A stretch of DNA of 64,000 bases from Bacteroidota bacterium (GTDB lineage: Bacteria > Bacteroidota > Bacteroidia > Bacteroidales > Dysgonomonadaceae): assembly GCA_023424395.1 (NCBI GenBank), contig JAFADY010000056.1:61776-125775 (forward strand). The letters are read 5' to 3'. How positions within the stretch are numbered: position 1 is the stretch's first letter; each line of letters opens with the position of its first letter. The notes beneath the pieces are model-generated. The model was not told where the DNA came from. It searched no databases and worked only from the letters and a program-made list of their open reading frames with translations. Shown piece by piece: positions 53,660-62,662 of the stretch. The position numbers were made by a program, and so were the translations under genes.

Positions 53660-54631
53660 ATGTCAAACGAAGTAAACGAACTCATCGCGTTGAAAAACGG
53701 TTCGGAAAAAGCTTTCGAAACAATCTATAACAGATATGCCGGGAAGCTTTATAACTTCATTATGACCATTTCGCATGGAGACCGATACATGGCGGAAGAA
53801 ATCGTTCAATCAACATTTGTGAGATTGTGGGAAGTGCGCGCGCAGATAAATCCCGAAAAATCAATTCTTTCCTTTCTTTCCGTCATTGCCAAAAACATGC
53901 TATTGAACAAATACCAACGGCAAACCGTAGAGTTTTTGTATCAGCAATTTGTGCTGAAAGAGCAAACTGCTTTCGATACAATGACCGAAAAAGAGATCGA
54001 CCGGAAGTGGCTCGAAGATTTTGTGGATGAACTTATTGAAAAACTGCCGCCTGCACGGAAGAAAATTTTTATACTTCGTAGAAAAGACGATTTATCGACC
54101 AAACAAATTGCCGAAATCATGCAAATTTCGGTAAGCACGGTTGAAACACAACTTTCATTGGCCACCAAATTTATGCGGGAAGAGTTTGAGAAACATTACG
54201 ATAAATTGTTTCTTCTCGGTTTTGTAAACTACATCGGGCAAGGTGTTAGAGTGGAATCGGGACAGGTCACGTACGACACATACGGTAACATTACAAGCGA
54301 TAACCGACAATACGCCCCAAACGATGTAGCGGTTACTTACCAAACCTATACAAACGCGCTGCACAAAGGGACAGCCTGGGGTGGATCTCCTTCGCCGTTG
54401 GATGCTTATTCTACTACCTTCTTCAAATTAAGGGAAATTTCGTTAACATATGATTTGCCGAAAAGCGTAGCGGGTAGATTCAAAGCCAAAAGCGTTTCTG
54501 TATCGGCAATCGGGCAAAACGTGTTCCTTTGGGCGAAACAGTTCAAGTATTCCGACCCCGACGGCGGCTACGAAAACTTCAGTGATCCGTCAATCCGCTA
54601 CATAGGATTCAACCTGAAAGTAGTATTTTAA
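53660..54631 (+). CDS. ECF sigma factor fused in frame to a SusC C-terminal fragment
   Basis: A 323-residue chimera. Residues 1 to about 185 are a complete ECF sigma factor: region 2 (AGKLYNFIMTISHGDRYMAEEIVQSTFVRLWE) and region 4 (KLPPARKKIFILRRKDDLSTKQIAEIMQISVSTVETQLS, given here by landmark). From about residue 188 the chain switches to the last 135 residues of a TonB-dependent SusC/RagA protein (TFFKLREISLTYDLPKS, then SDPDGGYENFSDPSIRY and a barrel-closing F). An anti-sigma gene and most of susC are missing between them, so this is a deletion junction or an assembly error. The sigma part may still work; the barrel part cannot. SusD starts overlapping its stop. Confidence 0.9.
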   Translation: MSNEVNELIALKNGSEKAFETIYNRYAGKLYNFIMTISHGDRYMAEEIVQSTFVRLWEVRAQINPEKSILSFLSVIAKNMLLNKYQRQTVEFLYQQFVLKEQTAFDTMTEKEIDRKWLEDFVDELIEKLPPARKKIFILRRKDDLSTKQIAEIMQISVSTVETQLSLATKFMREEFEKHYDKLFLLGFVNYIGQGVRVESGQVTYDTYGNITSDNRQYAPNDVAVTYQTYTNALHKGTAWGGSPSPLDAYSTTFFKLREISLTYDLPKSVAGRFKAKSVSVSAIGQNVFLWAKQFKYSDPDGGYENFSDPSIRYIGFNLKVVF

Positions 54632-54669
54632 TGAACAATAAATCAGTTTTATTTCAAAAAACAGCAAAT

Positions 54670-56205
54670 ATGAAAAAGATACATAAATATATAAACCGCG
54701 CGGGACTGTTTGTTTTGTCTTTATTATTACTTTTTGGTTGTAATAATTTCGAAGACATAAATACTAACCCCGACGATACAACTACTGTCAGCGCGTCTTT
54801 GCTGGCAACGAATGTGATACTTCGCTTTACCAAATTTGCGGGAAAAGACGGAAAATCTCTTATTGCCGACAATGCTTTGCCTAAATACGTGGGATATGCC
54901 AACGAAGGGCAAATGGATCAGCAATACAATAAAATCGGAAGCAGCGATTTCGGCGGCATGACCATTCTGCCGAATATTCAGAAAATGATCGAATACTCGC
55001 AAGGCGGTATTATGGAAGATTCGTATCGTGGCGTTGGCGCTTTTGCAAAAGCCTACGTTTTCTACAGGCTTACGATGGAAATGGGCGATATTCCGTACAG
55101 CGAAGCCGGATTAGGCGCCGACGGCGTCTATAAAGTGAAATACGATACGCAGGAACAGGTTTTAAAAGGTGTGCTCGATGATTTGAAAGCAGCCGACGAA
55201 TATTTTGCCAAAGGACGTACATTCGACGGAGATCCAACGCCGTACAAGGGCGATCCTGTTAAATGGAGAAAGGCCGTAAACTCTTTCGCACTTAAAGTTC
55301 TGATGTCTTTGAGCCAAAAAGAATCCATCGGCGGCATCAATATAAAATCGCGTTTCGCCGAAATTGTAAGTGCTGGCAATATTCTGGATGCATCCACCGG
55401 TTTTTACGGTCTCAACTATTCATCAAAGAACAAACATCCGCTATCGGGCACCAACGACCTGTTTACAAGCAGAACCGTTATCAGCTCACTTTTAATGGAC
55501 AATCTTAAGTTGTTAAACGACCGGAGAATGTATTATTTCGCAGAGCCTGCCGGAGCGCTAATTGCCGAAGGCAAAACAGAAACAGATCCGGATGCTTATG
55601 TGGGAGTTGATGTAGCCATGGAATATGCTTTGATGAATGCCGGGCACAGCAATAACCTTTACTCATTGTTGAACAAACGCTATTTGCAGCAAGAAGCATG
55701 TGAGCCCTTGCGGGTAATCACTTTCGCCGAACAACAACTTGTTTTGGCTGAAGCTGTTCTTAAAGGTTGGATTTCGGGAGATGCAAAATCGTATTACGAA
55801 GCCGGCGTTAAAGCCGCATTAACCGATGTAATGACTCAGGCAACTGAGAGCTATGCACACGGTATGCCCATTACTGCGGAATACATTGCAGGTTATTTTA
55901 CCGGAGAAGCAGCTTTTAAAGCAACTACTGATGAACAATTGAAACAGATTTGGATGCAGCGCTATATTTTGCAGTTTATGCAAGATGCCGAAAGCACATT
56001 CTTTGAGTATCGTCGCAGCCAATACCCTGTATTTCCTATTAATCCGGCAACAAGCCTGAACGAAAACAACAAAAACGGGATTCCGATGCGTTGGCTCTAC
56101 CCGGGTGCAGAAACAAGCTATAACCGCGAAAATCTGAAAGAAGCGCTCGATCGTCAATACGACGGATACGATGAAATCAATAAGATAATGTGGATTTTAA
56201 AATAA
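54670..56205 (+). CDS. SusD/RagB-like nutrient-binding outer-membrane lipoprotein
   Basis: About 511 residues started at the ATG at 54670, which gives a clean lipoprotein signal (AGLFVLSLLLLFGC). The INTNPDDTT region right after it and the length are those of the SusD-like_2 family (PF12771). It should bind oligosaccharide on the cell surface together with a SusC channel. Its natural SusC partner is reduced to a fragment directly upstream. A GH16 enzyme follows, so a beta-glucan is the likely substrate. Confidence 0.92.
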   Translation: MKKIHKYINRAGLFVLSLLLLFGCNNFEDINTNPDDTTTVSASLLATNVILRFTKFAGKDGKSLIADNALPKYVGYANEGQMDQQYNKIGSSDFGGMTILPNIQKMIEYSQGGIMEDSYRGVGAFAKAYVFYRLTMEMGDIPYSEAGLGADGVYKVKYDTQEQVLKGVLDDLKAADEYFAKGRTFDGDPTPYKGDPVKWRKAVNSFALKVLMSLSQKESIGGINIKSRFAEIVSAGNILDASTGFYGLNYSSKNKHPLSGTNDLFTSRTVISSLLMDNLKLLNDRRMYYFAEPAGALIAEGKTETDPDAYVGVDVAMEYALMNAGHSNNLYSLLNKRYLQQEACEPLRVITFAEQQLVLAEAVLKGWISGDAKSYYEAGVKAALTDVMTQATESYAHGMPITAEYIAGYFTGEAAFKATTDEQLKQIWMQRYILQFMQDAESTFFEYRRSQYPVFPINPATSLNENNKNGIPMRWLYPGAETSYNRENLKEALDRQYDGYDEINKIMWILK

Positions 56206-56219
56206 ACTTTTAACAAATG

Positions 56220-56256
56220 TCGCTTGTTTCTTCTATGAGGAAACAAGCGATTATTC
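56220..56256 (+). terminator. hairpin between susD and GH16 gene
   Basis: A perfect 11-bp stem TCGCTTGTTTC / GAAACAAGCGA with a 9-base loop, then TTATTCTTTT. The tail is weak, so partial termination or mRNA 3'-end protection of the susD message is likely. Confidence 0.65.
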
Positions 56257-56263
56257 TTTTATT

Positions 56264-57115
56264 ATGACTAACAAAACAATCCTATTGATTATTTTCTCCG
56301 GAATTTTTCTTTTTGCCTGCCAAAACAATCAAAAAGAAAAAAAATCCGAGAATTTTGAAAATATTACCACTCCAGCCGGAAAATGGCAGATGGTGTGGAA
56401 CGATGAGTTTGATTATATCGGATTACCCGATTCCACAAAATGGAGTTACGATACCGACGGCAATAGTTGGGGGTGGGGCAACAACGAAGCACAGCATTAC
56501 ACCGCGAGCGATTCGTCCAACGCTTATGTAAAAGACGGCATTCTTACCATCACTGCCAAAATAGACAGCATGGGCGGCAAAAAATACACATCGGCACGAT
56601 TGATTACAAAAGGTAAAGGAGATTGGCTATACGGCCGTTTCGAAATTAAAGCAAAGCTCCCTACGGGATTAGGAACCTGGCCCGCCATTTGGATGCTTCC
56701 CACCGATTGGGAATACGGCAACTGGCCTGCCAGCGGCGAAATTGATATTATGGAAAATGTGGGTTTTATGCCCGACACCATTATCGGAACCGTACATACA
56801 GAGAGCTACAACCACATGATTGGGACACAAAAAACCGACAGTATTTATATGCCGACAAATTTTACCGATTTCCACGTTTATTCATTGGAGTGGGAAGAAA
56901 ATGAAATTCGTGTGTTTGTGGACGATGCGCACTATTTCACGTTCAACAACGAAGGAAAAAGCTTCCAAGAATGGCCTTTCGATAAAAGATTTCATCTTTT
57001 GCTCAATTTGGCTGTCGGTGGCAATTGGGGAGGCGAGAAAGGAGTGGATGACACGTTGTTTCCGCATCGGTTTTATGTAGATTATGTGAGGGTTTATAAA
57101 AAAACTGCACCATAA
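56264..57115 (+). CDS. GH16 endo-beta-glucanase (laminarinase-like) lipoprotein
   Basis: A 283-residue protein with a lipoprotein signal (lipobox cysteine C19) and a full GH16 beta-jellyroll. The catalytic motif is S-G-E159-I-D161-I-M-E164-N: nucleophile E159 and acid/base E164. Substrate-cleft aromatics (GTWPAIWML, DWEYGNWP) fit 1,3- or 1,3-1,4-beta-glucan. It probably acts on the cell surface, cutting glucan for uptake by the SusCD complex. Its exact linkage preference is inferred. Confidence 0.92.
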   Translation: MTNKTILLIIFSGIFLFACQNNQKEKKSENFENITTPAGKWQMVWNDEFDYIGLPDSTKWSYDTDGNSWGWGNNEAQHYTASDSSNAYVKDGILTITAKIDSMGGKKYTSARLITKGKGDWLYGRFEIKAKLPTGLGTWPAIWMLPTDWEYGNWPASGEIDIMENVGFMPDTIIGTVHTESYNHMIGTQKTDSIYMPTNFTDFHVYSLEWEENEIRVFVDDAHYFTFNNEGKSFQEWPFDKRFHLLLNLAVGGNWGGEKGVDDTLFPHRFYVDYVRVYKKTAP

Positions 57116-57130
57116 AAAGAATTATATTCA

Positions 57131-57168
57131 AAAAACAGGATGCTCAAAATTTCGACATCCTGTTTTTT
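57131..57168 (+). terminator. terminator of the susD-GH16 operon
   Basis: A 12-bp stem AAAAACAGGATG (57131-57142) / CATCCTGTTTTT (57156-57167) ending in a T run. Confidence 0.9.
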
Positions 57169-57278
57169 TAAACTTCTTTGCGAAAATAATCAATTCCTCA
57201 GCCCGAATTCGTTTCGAAGGATATGCGTACGAGCCAACATTCATTGCTGTGATTTTTAATAAAAACAGTCCATTTTGC

Positions 57279-57328
57279 AATATGTTTAATCGGATTTTTT
57301 GCCTGAAAAAAGATTTATCGTAACTTCG
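57279..57328 (+). repeat. 51-bp promoter repeat, copy 2
   Basis: Direct-orientation partner of 53445-53495. The -33 and -7 boxes and most of the spacer are conserved, and the match ends right at the -7 element. Confidence 0.85.
57298..57328 (+). promoter_or_regulatory. promoter of the GT2 gene
   Basis: TTTG (57298-57301), a 19-base spacer, TAACTTCG (57321-57328). It is the same promoter as at 53465-53495, now driving a glycosyltransferase. Confidence 0.7.
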
Positions 57329-57352
57329 TCGAAACAAAAAAGGGTTTATTTT

Positions 57353-58264
57353 ATGCTTTCCATCTGTGTACCTATATACAATTTCGATGTCAGATCGCTG
57401 GTAAGTGACTTGAGCAAACAGATAAACGGAAGTGATTATCCCATCGAATTGATCTTAATCGACGATGCCTCTTCAGTAGAATTTAAGCGGTTAAATAAAG
57501 AAGAATGTAACAAACACATTTACATAGAATTACCCGAAAATATTGGACGATCTCGTATTCGCAATCTCTTTTTACAATATGCGAACTTTGAAAACCTTTT
57601 ATTTTTAGATTGCGATGTAGGTATTGGAAGAAAATTTTTGGAAAACTATTTACTTTTTCTAAGAAATAAAGAATTTGACGTAATTTTTGGGGGACTGACT
57701 TACAACTCCGCGAAACCTCCCGTAACTCACAGGTTAAGATGGCATTATGGAACTCAACGAGAAAGCGTCACTACTTTAGCTCGAAGTAAATTTCCCTATA
57801 AATACTTCAAAACTTGTAATTTCGTAATTAAAAAAGAGGTTTTGAATGAAATAAAATTCGATGAAAAAATCATCGGATACGGACATGAGGATACACTTTT
57901 TGCTATCGAACTTGAAAAACACAATAAATTAGTTCTTCATATCAATAACGAGGTTTCTCATGATTCAAACGAGTCCAATGAAGAGTTCTTGGAGAAGACC
58001 CAAAAAAGTGCAGATAATTTAGCGTTTATTTATAAGACATATGAAGATAAAAAAGCTATTATTCAGTATAGCAAACTGTTATCATCTCATTTTCAGTTAA
58101 GAAAATTTAGATTGATAAATTTATTTCATTTTTCTTATTCGATTTGTGAGCCCATTGTAAATGAATTTTTACGTTCCGGAACCAAACATCTCCTTATTTT
58201 TGATTTATATAAATTGAATTGTATGAATGAAGCCATGAAAAGAAATGACGTTTGTTCCATTTGA
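57353..58264 (+). CDS. family 2 glycosyltransferase
   Basis: A 303-residue GT-A enzyme, started at the ATG at 57353, since a longer frame would begin inside the promoter. Motifs are SICVPIYNFDV at the N-terminus, the D-D-A-S nucleotide-binding pair, FLDCDVG (DxD) near residue 82, and GYGHEDTLFAIEL near 180. It probably adds sugars to a surface glycan. Unlike its neighbours its codon use is AT-rich and it has no operon partners, which hints at recent acquisition. Confidence 0.88.
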   Translation: MLSICVPIYNFDVRSLVSDLSKQINGSDYPIELILIDDASSVEFKRLNKEECNKHIYIELPENIGRSRIRNLFLQYANFENLLFLDCDVGIGRKFLENYLLFLRNKEFDVIFGGLTYNSAKPPVTHRLRWHYGTQRESVTTLARSKFPYKYFKTCNFVIKKEVLNEIKFDEKIIGYGHEDTLFAIELEKHNKLVLHINNEVSHDSNESNEEFLEKTQKSADNLAFIYKTYEDKKAIIQYSKLLSSHFQLRKFRLINLFHFSYSICEPIVNEFLRSGTKHLLIFDLYKLNCMNEAMKRNDVCSI

Positions 58265-58415
58265 ATAATGTTACATTTTTGTTAAGTTTTACATTTTCCG
58301 TTGAAATAGATGGTAGGATTATCCTGATTAAAGAAATCTTTCATTAATTTTGGGCTTGATTTCGAGACAAAAAAATTGATTTTTCGTATCAAAAAGCTAA
58401 CGAGATAGTTATTTC

Positions 58416-60674
58416 ATGGATCCCATTTACCTCATTATCGTAATTATACTGCTGGGGTTAGCAGTACTCGATTTAACAGTTGGCGTAGCCAACGACGCTG
58501 TAAATTTTCTCAATTCAAGTATAGGCTCAAAAGTTGCTCCCTTGTGGGTTATTCTTACCGTCGCTTCGGTTGGCGTTATGCTTGGAACGCTCTTTTCGAG
58601 CGGAATGATGGAAATTGCCCGAAGCGGTGTTTTTCATCCCGAAATGTTCACGTTTAAAAACATCATGATGCTCTTCCTTGCGGTCATGCTTACCGACGTA
58701 ATTCTGCTGGATGTTTTTAACTCACTCGGACTACCCACTTCCACCACCGTTTCACTAGTTTTTGAACTATTAGGGGCAGGTGTTGCCGTGGCGCTTTTCA
58801 GCATTTGGCAAAACAACGGGGGCAATTTGGTCGAGTACATTAATTCGGGAAAAGCGCTAGCCATTATTTCCGGGATTTTTGTTTCCGTAGCCATTGCTTT
58901 TATTGTAGGTAGTGTAGTTATGTTTTTTTCGAGGATAATTTTCTCGTTTAATTATAGGCGATCGTTTAAATATTTAGGAGCTTTGTGGTGCGGTTTTGCG
59001 CTTACGGCAATGACCTATTTTATTGTATTTAAAGGATTAAAAGGAAGCCCTTTTGTAGTTACCGACTTCATGAATATGATTGAGGCCAATATGGCGAAAA
59101 CGCTTTTGGTTACATTTGCCGGATGGACAGTAATAATGGTTTTTCTGCAATTTGTGTTAAAAGTGAATATCTTAAAAATCATTGTATTGATTGGCACCAT
59201 GGCATTGGCATTGGCTTTTGCGAGCAACGACCTTGTAAACTTTATCGGCGTTTCGCTGGCGGGTTTAGACGCTTTTAAAAGCGCAGGAGATATTGTAGCA
59301 GCCGGTGGCTCAATCGATAATATGTTTATGGATTCGCTAAACGGGCCGGTAAAAGCAGATATAAAAATGCTTCTTGCTGCGGGAGTAATTATGATTTTGG
59401 CACTATGGTTTTCTAAAAAATCACGTTCAGTAACCGAAACCGAAGTGAATTTAGGACGTCAGGGCACCGGTCTGGAGCGTTTTTCTTCCACGCCGCTTTC
59501 ACGTTCGCTGGTTCGCTGGGGAGTTGACTCCAATCGTGCGATCAGTAAATTAGTCCCCGCTTCCACTCGCGATAAGATAAACAACCGTTTTATGCTTCCC
59601 GAAGAGGTAATTGATTCCACAGCTTCGTTCGATTTAATCAGGGCTTCGGTAAACTTAACCATCGCGGCGTTGCTTATATCGCTCGGAACGTCTCTAAAGT
59701 TACCTTTATCAACAACTTACGTTACATTTATGGTTGCCATGGGAACGTCGTTGGCCGACCGTGCGTGGGGACGTGAAAGCGCTGTTTACCGTATTACCGG
59801 CGTATTAACCGTAATTGGCGGCTGGTTCATTACGGCTTTGGTAGCTTTCACCGTTGCCGGTTTGGTTGCGGGTGTCCTTGTTTTGGGCGGGAAAATAGCC
59901 GTTTTTGTGATGCTTGCATTGGTGATCTTCCTTCTTTTCAAATCATCCAAATTCCATAAGAAAAGAAAATCGGTAGAAGCAGAACAAGGGCAGATACTGG
60001 AAGGACAGTCTGATGTGGTAGAAGCTTCTACAACCGAAGTGCGGGAGTCCATTAAATCGGTTCTCAATATTTATCACAAAAATATAAAGGGATTAACTAC
60101 CGAAGACAGGGGACTATTGAGGGAAATGTCATCGCAAGCCGATGATCTATACCGCAAGTACAAAACCAAACGCACTTATGAGGTTGTGCCCACCATTCAG
60201 TCTATTACGCTGAAAGAATTGGAAATTGAGCAGGAATATGTTCAGATTGTGGATTATACCTACGAAATATCGAAAGCCTTGAAAGCCATTACTTCGGATA
60301 GTTCGCTTTATATCGAAAATAATCATGCCGGATTTGATGAAAATCAGGAAGCCGATTTGGAAGACCTGAGCCTAAAAGTGGAAAAACTTTATGAAAGGTT
60401 CATCGATATTATGACCAAACGAGACTATTCTAAATTCTCTGAAGTTACGGAATTACGCGACGAAATATTGGAAATGTGTGCCAAACTGACCAAGAAGCAG
60501 ATCAAACGCGTAAAAGCTCGCGAAAACACTACTCGCAACAGTATTTTGTTTATGAATATTCTGAACGAAACTAAGAATATTGCGCTGCAATCGGTAAATC
60601 TGATGAAATCGCAACGAAATATGACGCAAACGGTGAGGAGGTTGGCGGAAGAGACTCCGGTTAAAAACACTTAA
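58416..60674 (+). CDS. PiT-family inorganic phosphate transporter with PhoU-like tail
   Basis: A 752-residue protein. Two PiT signature repeats occur at each half (GVANDAVNFLNSSIGSKVAP near residue 25 and FASNDLVNFIGVSLAGL near 270). After about 530 residues the membrane part ends and a cytoplasmic helical region follows, with three-helix stretches resembling PhoU. Membrane-plus-PhoU fusions of this sort are common in Bacteroidota and are thought to couple transport to regulation. Its stop overlaps the convergent rRNA methyltransferase gene by 4 bases. Confidence 0.9.
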   Translation: MDPIYLIIVIILLGLAVLDLTVGVANDAVNFLNSSIGSKVAPLWVILTVASVGVMLGTLFSSGMMEIARSGVFHPEMFTFKNIMMLFLAVMLTDVILLDVFNSLGLPTSTTVSLVFELLGAGVAVALFSIWQNNGGNLVEYINSGKALAIISGIFVSVAIAFIVGSVVMFFSRIIFSFNYRRSFKYLGALWCGFALTAMTYFIVFKGLKGSPFVVTDFMNMIEANMAKTLLVTFAGWTVIMVFLQFVLKVNILKIIVLIGTMALALAFASNDLVNFIGVSLAGLDAFKSAGDIVAAGGSIDNMFMDSLNGPVKADIKMLLAAGVIMILALWFSKKSRSVTETEVNLGRQGTGLERFSSTPLSRSLVRWGVDSNRAISKLVPASTRDKINNRFMLPEEVIDSTASFDLIRASVNLTIAALLISLGTSLKLPLSTTYVTFMVAMGTSLADRAWGRESAVYRITGVLTVIGGWFITALVAFTVAGLVAGVLVLGGKIAVFVMLALVIFLLFKSSKFHKKRKSVEAEQGQILEGQSDVVEASTTEVRESIKSVLNIYHKNIKGLTTEDRGLLREMSSQADDLYRKYKTKRTYEVVPTIQSITLKELEIEQEYVQIVDYTYEISKALKAITSDSSLYIENNHAGFDENQEADLEDLSLKVEKLYERFIDIMTKRDYSKFSEVTELRDEILEMCAKLTKKQIKRVKARENTTRNSILFMNILNETKNIALQSVNLMKSQRNMTQTVRRLAEETPVKNT

Positions 60675-61456
60675 TAACCGCGTTGCCGCATGGCTTCAAA
60701 TGTGAGCACGGCAGTGGATACCGATACATTGAGCGAATCAATTTTTCCCCGCATGGGAATTTTGATTCGCTTTTTGGCGTTTTTGAGCCAGTAATCGGTT
60801 AGGCCGTCGGCTTCGGTTCCCATCACGATGGCGGATGGTTTTGTAAAATCGATGTCTTGGTAAAATTCGGCGGCTTGCAGTTCGGCAGAGTACGAGATAA
60901 TTCCTTTATCCTCAAGAAATTGTACCGCTTCGGACGATGTGCAAACGGCTGTTGGCACGGTAAAAATACCACCTACGCTTGATCGCACCACGTTGGGGTT
61001 GTACAGATCGGTTTGGGGGTCGCAAACGATCGCCGCGTCCACAGCGGCGGCGTCAGCCGTGCGCAGGATCGCGCCCAGATTCCCCGGTTTCTCCACCGAT
61101 TCCAAAATAATAACAAAAGGGTTGGATGATAATTTAAGATCGTTGAGCGAATGCGATTTGGGCTTCGCCAAAGCCACCACACCGTCGGAGTTTTCTCGAT
61201 AGGCAACTTTCTCAAAAACATGTGGTGAAATATCGAAAATATTTTTTTCATCAATGGAGTTTAACACATCAGGGTATTTTGTTTTCTCAAACATTTCCCG
61301 GCAAACATAAACGGCCTCCACGCGGTAATTGCTCTGCAATGCCAACGAAAGTTCCCGCGCCCCTTCAATCACAAAAAGCTGTTTTTCTTTGCGTTCATTG
61401 CTTTTCGAAAGTTTTACAATGTTCTTAATGGCAGGGTTTTGCAGGCTCGTGATCAT
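60671..61456 (-). CDS. TrmH/SpoU family RNA methyltransferase
   Basis: A 261-residue SPOUT enzyme. An N-terminal L30e-like substrate-binding domain (AIKNIVKLSKSNERKEKQLFVIEGARE) precedes the knotted catalytic domain with motif 1 (ILESVEKPGNLGAILRTADAA), motif 2 (IVMGTEADGL) and motif 3 (IPMRGKIDSLNVSVSTAVLTFE). It 2'-O-methylates rRNA or tRNA ribose. Which nucleotide is modified is unknown. Convergent overlap with the phosphate transporter. Confidence 0.93.
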   Translation of the reverse strand: MITSLQNPAIKNIVKLSKSNERKEKQLFVIEGARELSLALQSNYRVEAVYVCREMFEKTKYPDVLNSIDEKNIFDISPHVFEKVAYRENSDGVVALAKPKSHSLNDLKLSSNPFVIILESVEKPGNLGAILRTADAAAVDAAIVCDPQTDLYNPNVVRSSVGGIFTVPTAVCTSSEAVQFLEDKGIISYSAELQAAEFYQDIDFTKPSAIVMGTEADGLTDYWLKNAKKRIKIPMRGKIDSLNVSVSTAVLTFEAMRQRGY

Positions 61457-61491
61457 TCCTTAAAAATATCAACACATCAGCGAATAAAAAT

Positions 61492-61956
61492 TTACAATTC
61501 CTCTGTAGGCAGTTTTTTCAGTAGTAGTTTATCGATAGCTTCCTTGAAAGATGCTTTTGGAAGCGCGCCTTGAGCCACCTGCGGATTTTCGTCCATGGGC
61601 ACAAAAATAAACGTCGGAATGCTACGTACGCCAAATACCGATGCCAATTCGGGTTCCTGATCCACATCCACTTTATAGATATAAATTTCTTCGCCGTACT
61701 CGGCAGCTAATTCCTTGAGTATCGGGTTGGTTATGCGGCACGGCCCGCACCAAGTGGCGTGAAAATCGATGATGGCAGGCTTGTCACCTTTATATTCCCA
61801 TTCCTCGGCATTTTCTTCATAGTTGAATATTTTTTCTATGAATTGCGCTTTGGTGATGTCAATGGGCGTAACGGTTTTCTTTTTTTGCACCGGATCGGTT
61901 GCAGAGGCCGAAAACACAATAAGTAACGCGGCGAGTATGGTTGTTAATTTTTTCAT
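61492..61956 (-). CDS. periplasmic thioredoxin-family protein
   Basis: A 154-residue protein, started at the ATG at 61956 because it yields a clean signal peptide (KKLTTILAALLIVFSASA). The active site is W69-C70-G71-P72-C73, and a later G-V-R-S-I-P-T-F holds the cis-proline. It probably reduces or resolves disulfides in the periplasm. A longer frame to 62046 is less likely. Confidence 0.9.
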   Translation of the reverse strand: MKKLTTILAALLIVFSASATDPVQKKKTVTPIDITKAQFIEKIFNYEENAEEWEYKGDKPAIIDFHATWCGPCRITNPILKELAAEYGEEIYIYKVDVDQEPELASVFGVRSIPTFIFVPMDENPQVAQGALPKASFKEAIDKLLLKKLPTEEL

Positions 61957-62057
61957 CGTTGAAATAATTATTAATGGGTGATTTAGTAAAATGTTATTGC
62001 TAAACGCATTTATATAGATAAAAGTTTGCCCGAATAGTTTAATCAATATGGAAAATT

Positions 62058-62561
62058 TTAAAACTCACCACGGTCTTTATATGAAATGCTGCCCGGTTTC
62101 ATAATCCCAAACTCTTTCGCGCCGACGGTTTCTATGGGCAATTTCCATATTTTCACGTTATTGACCGCCGGAGTCGAGTATTTAAACTGTTTATCGGTAT
62201 ATTGGCGCATGATGATGTTCAGCGCCTTTTCTTTTTCGGCAAAATCTTCCTCAAATTCCACTTTACCTTCACAAATAACGCTTCCGGCGCGCATGCGATA
62301 GCTGCACGCCACTTCGGGATGTTGATGAATCAGAACCGGATCGGAACAGAATGTTACGCAAATATGCGGATTTTTTTCCATCGTGCGAATGGAACGTCCC
62401 TCTTGCGCCGAATGCAGATAGATAATGCCGCCTTCGTATCCGAAATTCATCGGCAACACATACGGAAGGCCTTTTTCGTCAGCCATGCCCACAAAACACA
62501 GTTTGCAAGCGCGAATTACTTTTTCTATGCGTTCTTGTTCTTCTATCGAGAAGGTTTTCAT
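62058..62561 (-). CDS. pyridoxamine 5'-phosphate oxidase-family flavoprotein
   Basis: A 167-residue split-barrel protein (PNPOx-like, NimA-type). Landmarks are CFVGMADEKGLPYVLPMNFGYEGGIIYLH and a histidine-bearing P-V-L-I-H-Q-H segment. Such proteins bind FMN, F420 or heme; nim relatives reduce nitroimidazoles. A specific reaction cannot be given. Confidence 0.88.
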   Translation of the reverse strand: MKTFSIEEQERIEKVIRACKLCFVGMADEKGLPYVLPMNFGYEGGIIYLHSAQEGRSIRTMEKNPHICVTFCSDPVLIHQHPEVACSYRMRAGSVICEGKVEFEEDFAEKEKALNIIMRQYTDKQFKYSTPAVNNVKIWKLPIETVGAKEFGIMKPGSISYKDRGEF

Positions 62562-62662
62562 GTTTTTTTATGATGATTTTCGTACAAAGATAAACAAAAA
62601 GAAAAAATCTTTATCCCGTCTTTCCTTTATTATCCATTTACCGTGTTTTATTTGGTTAAGTT

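Noticed and set aside
53373..53666. 97-codon minus-strand frame upstream of the sigma factor
   Set aside because: It covers the promoter and leader of the sigma/SusC operon on the opposite strand and has no protein-like features.
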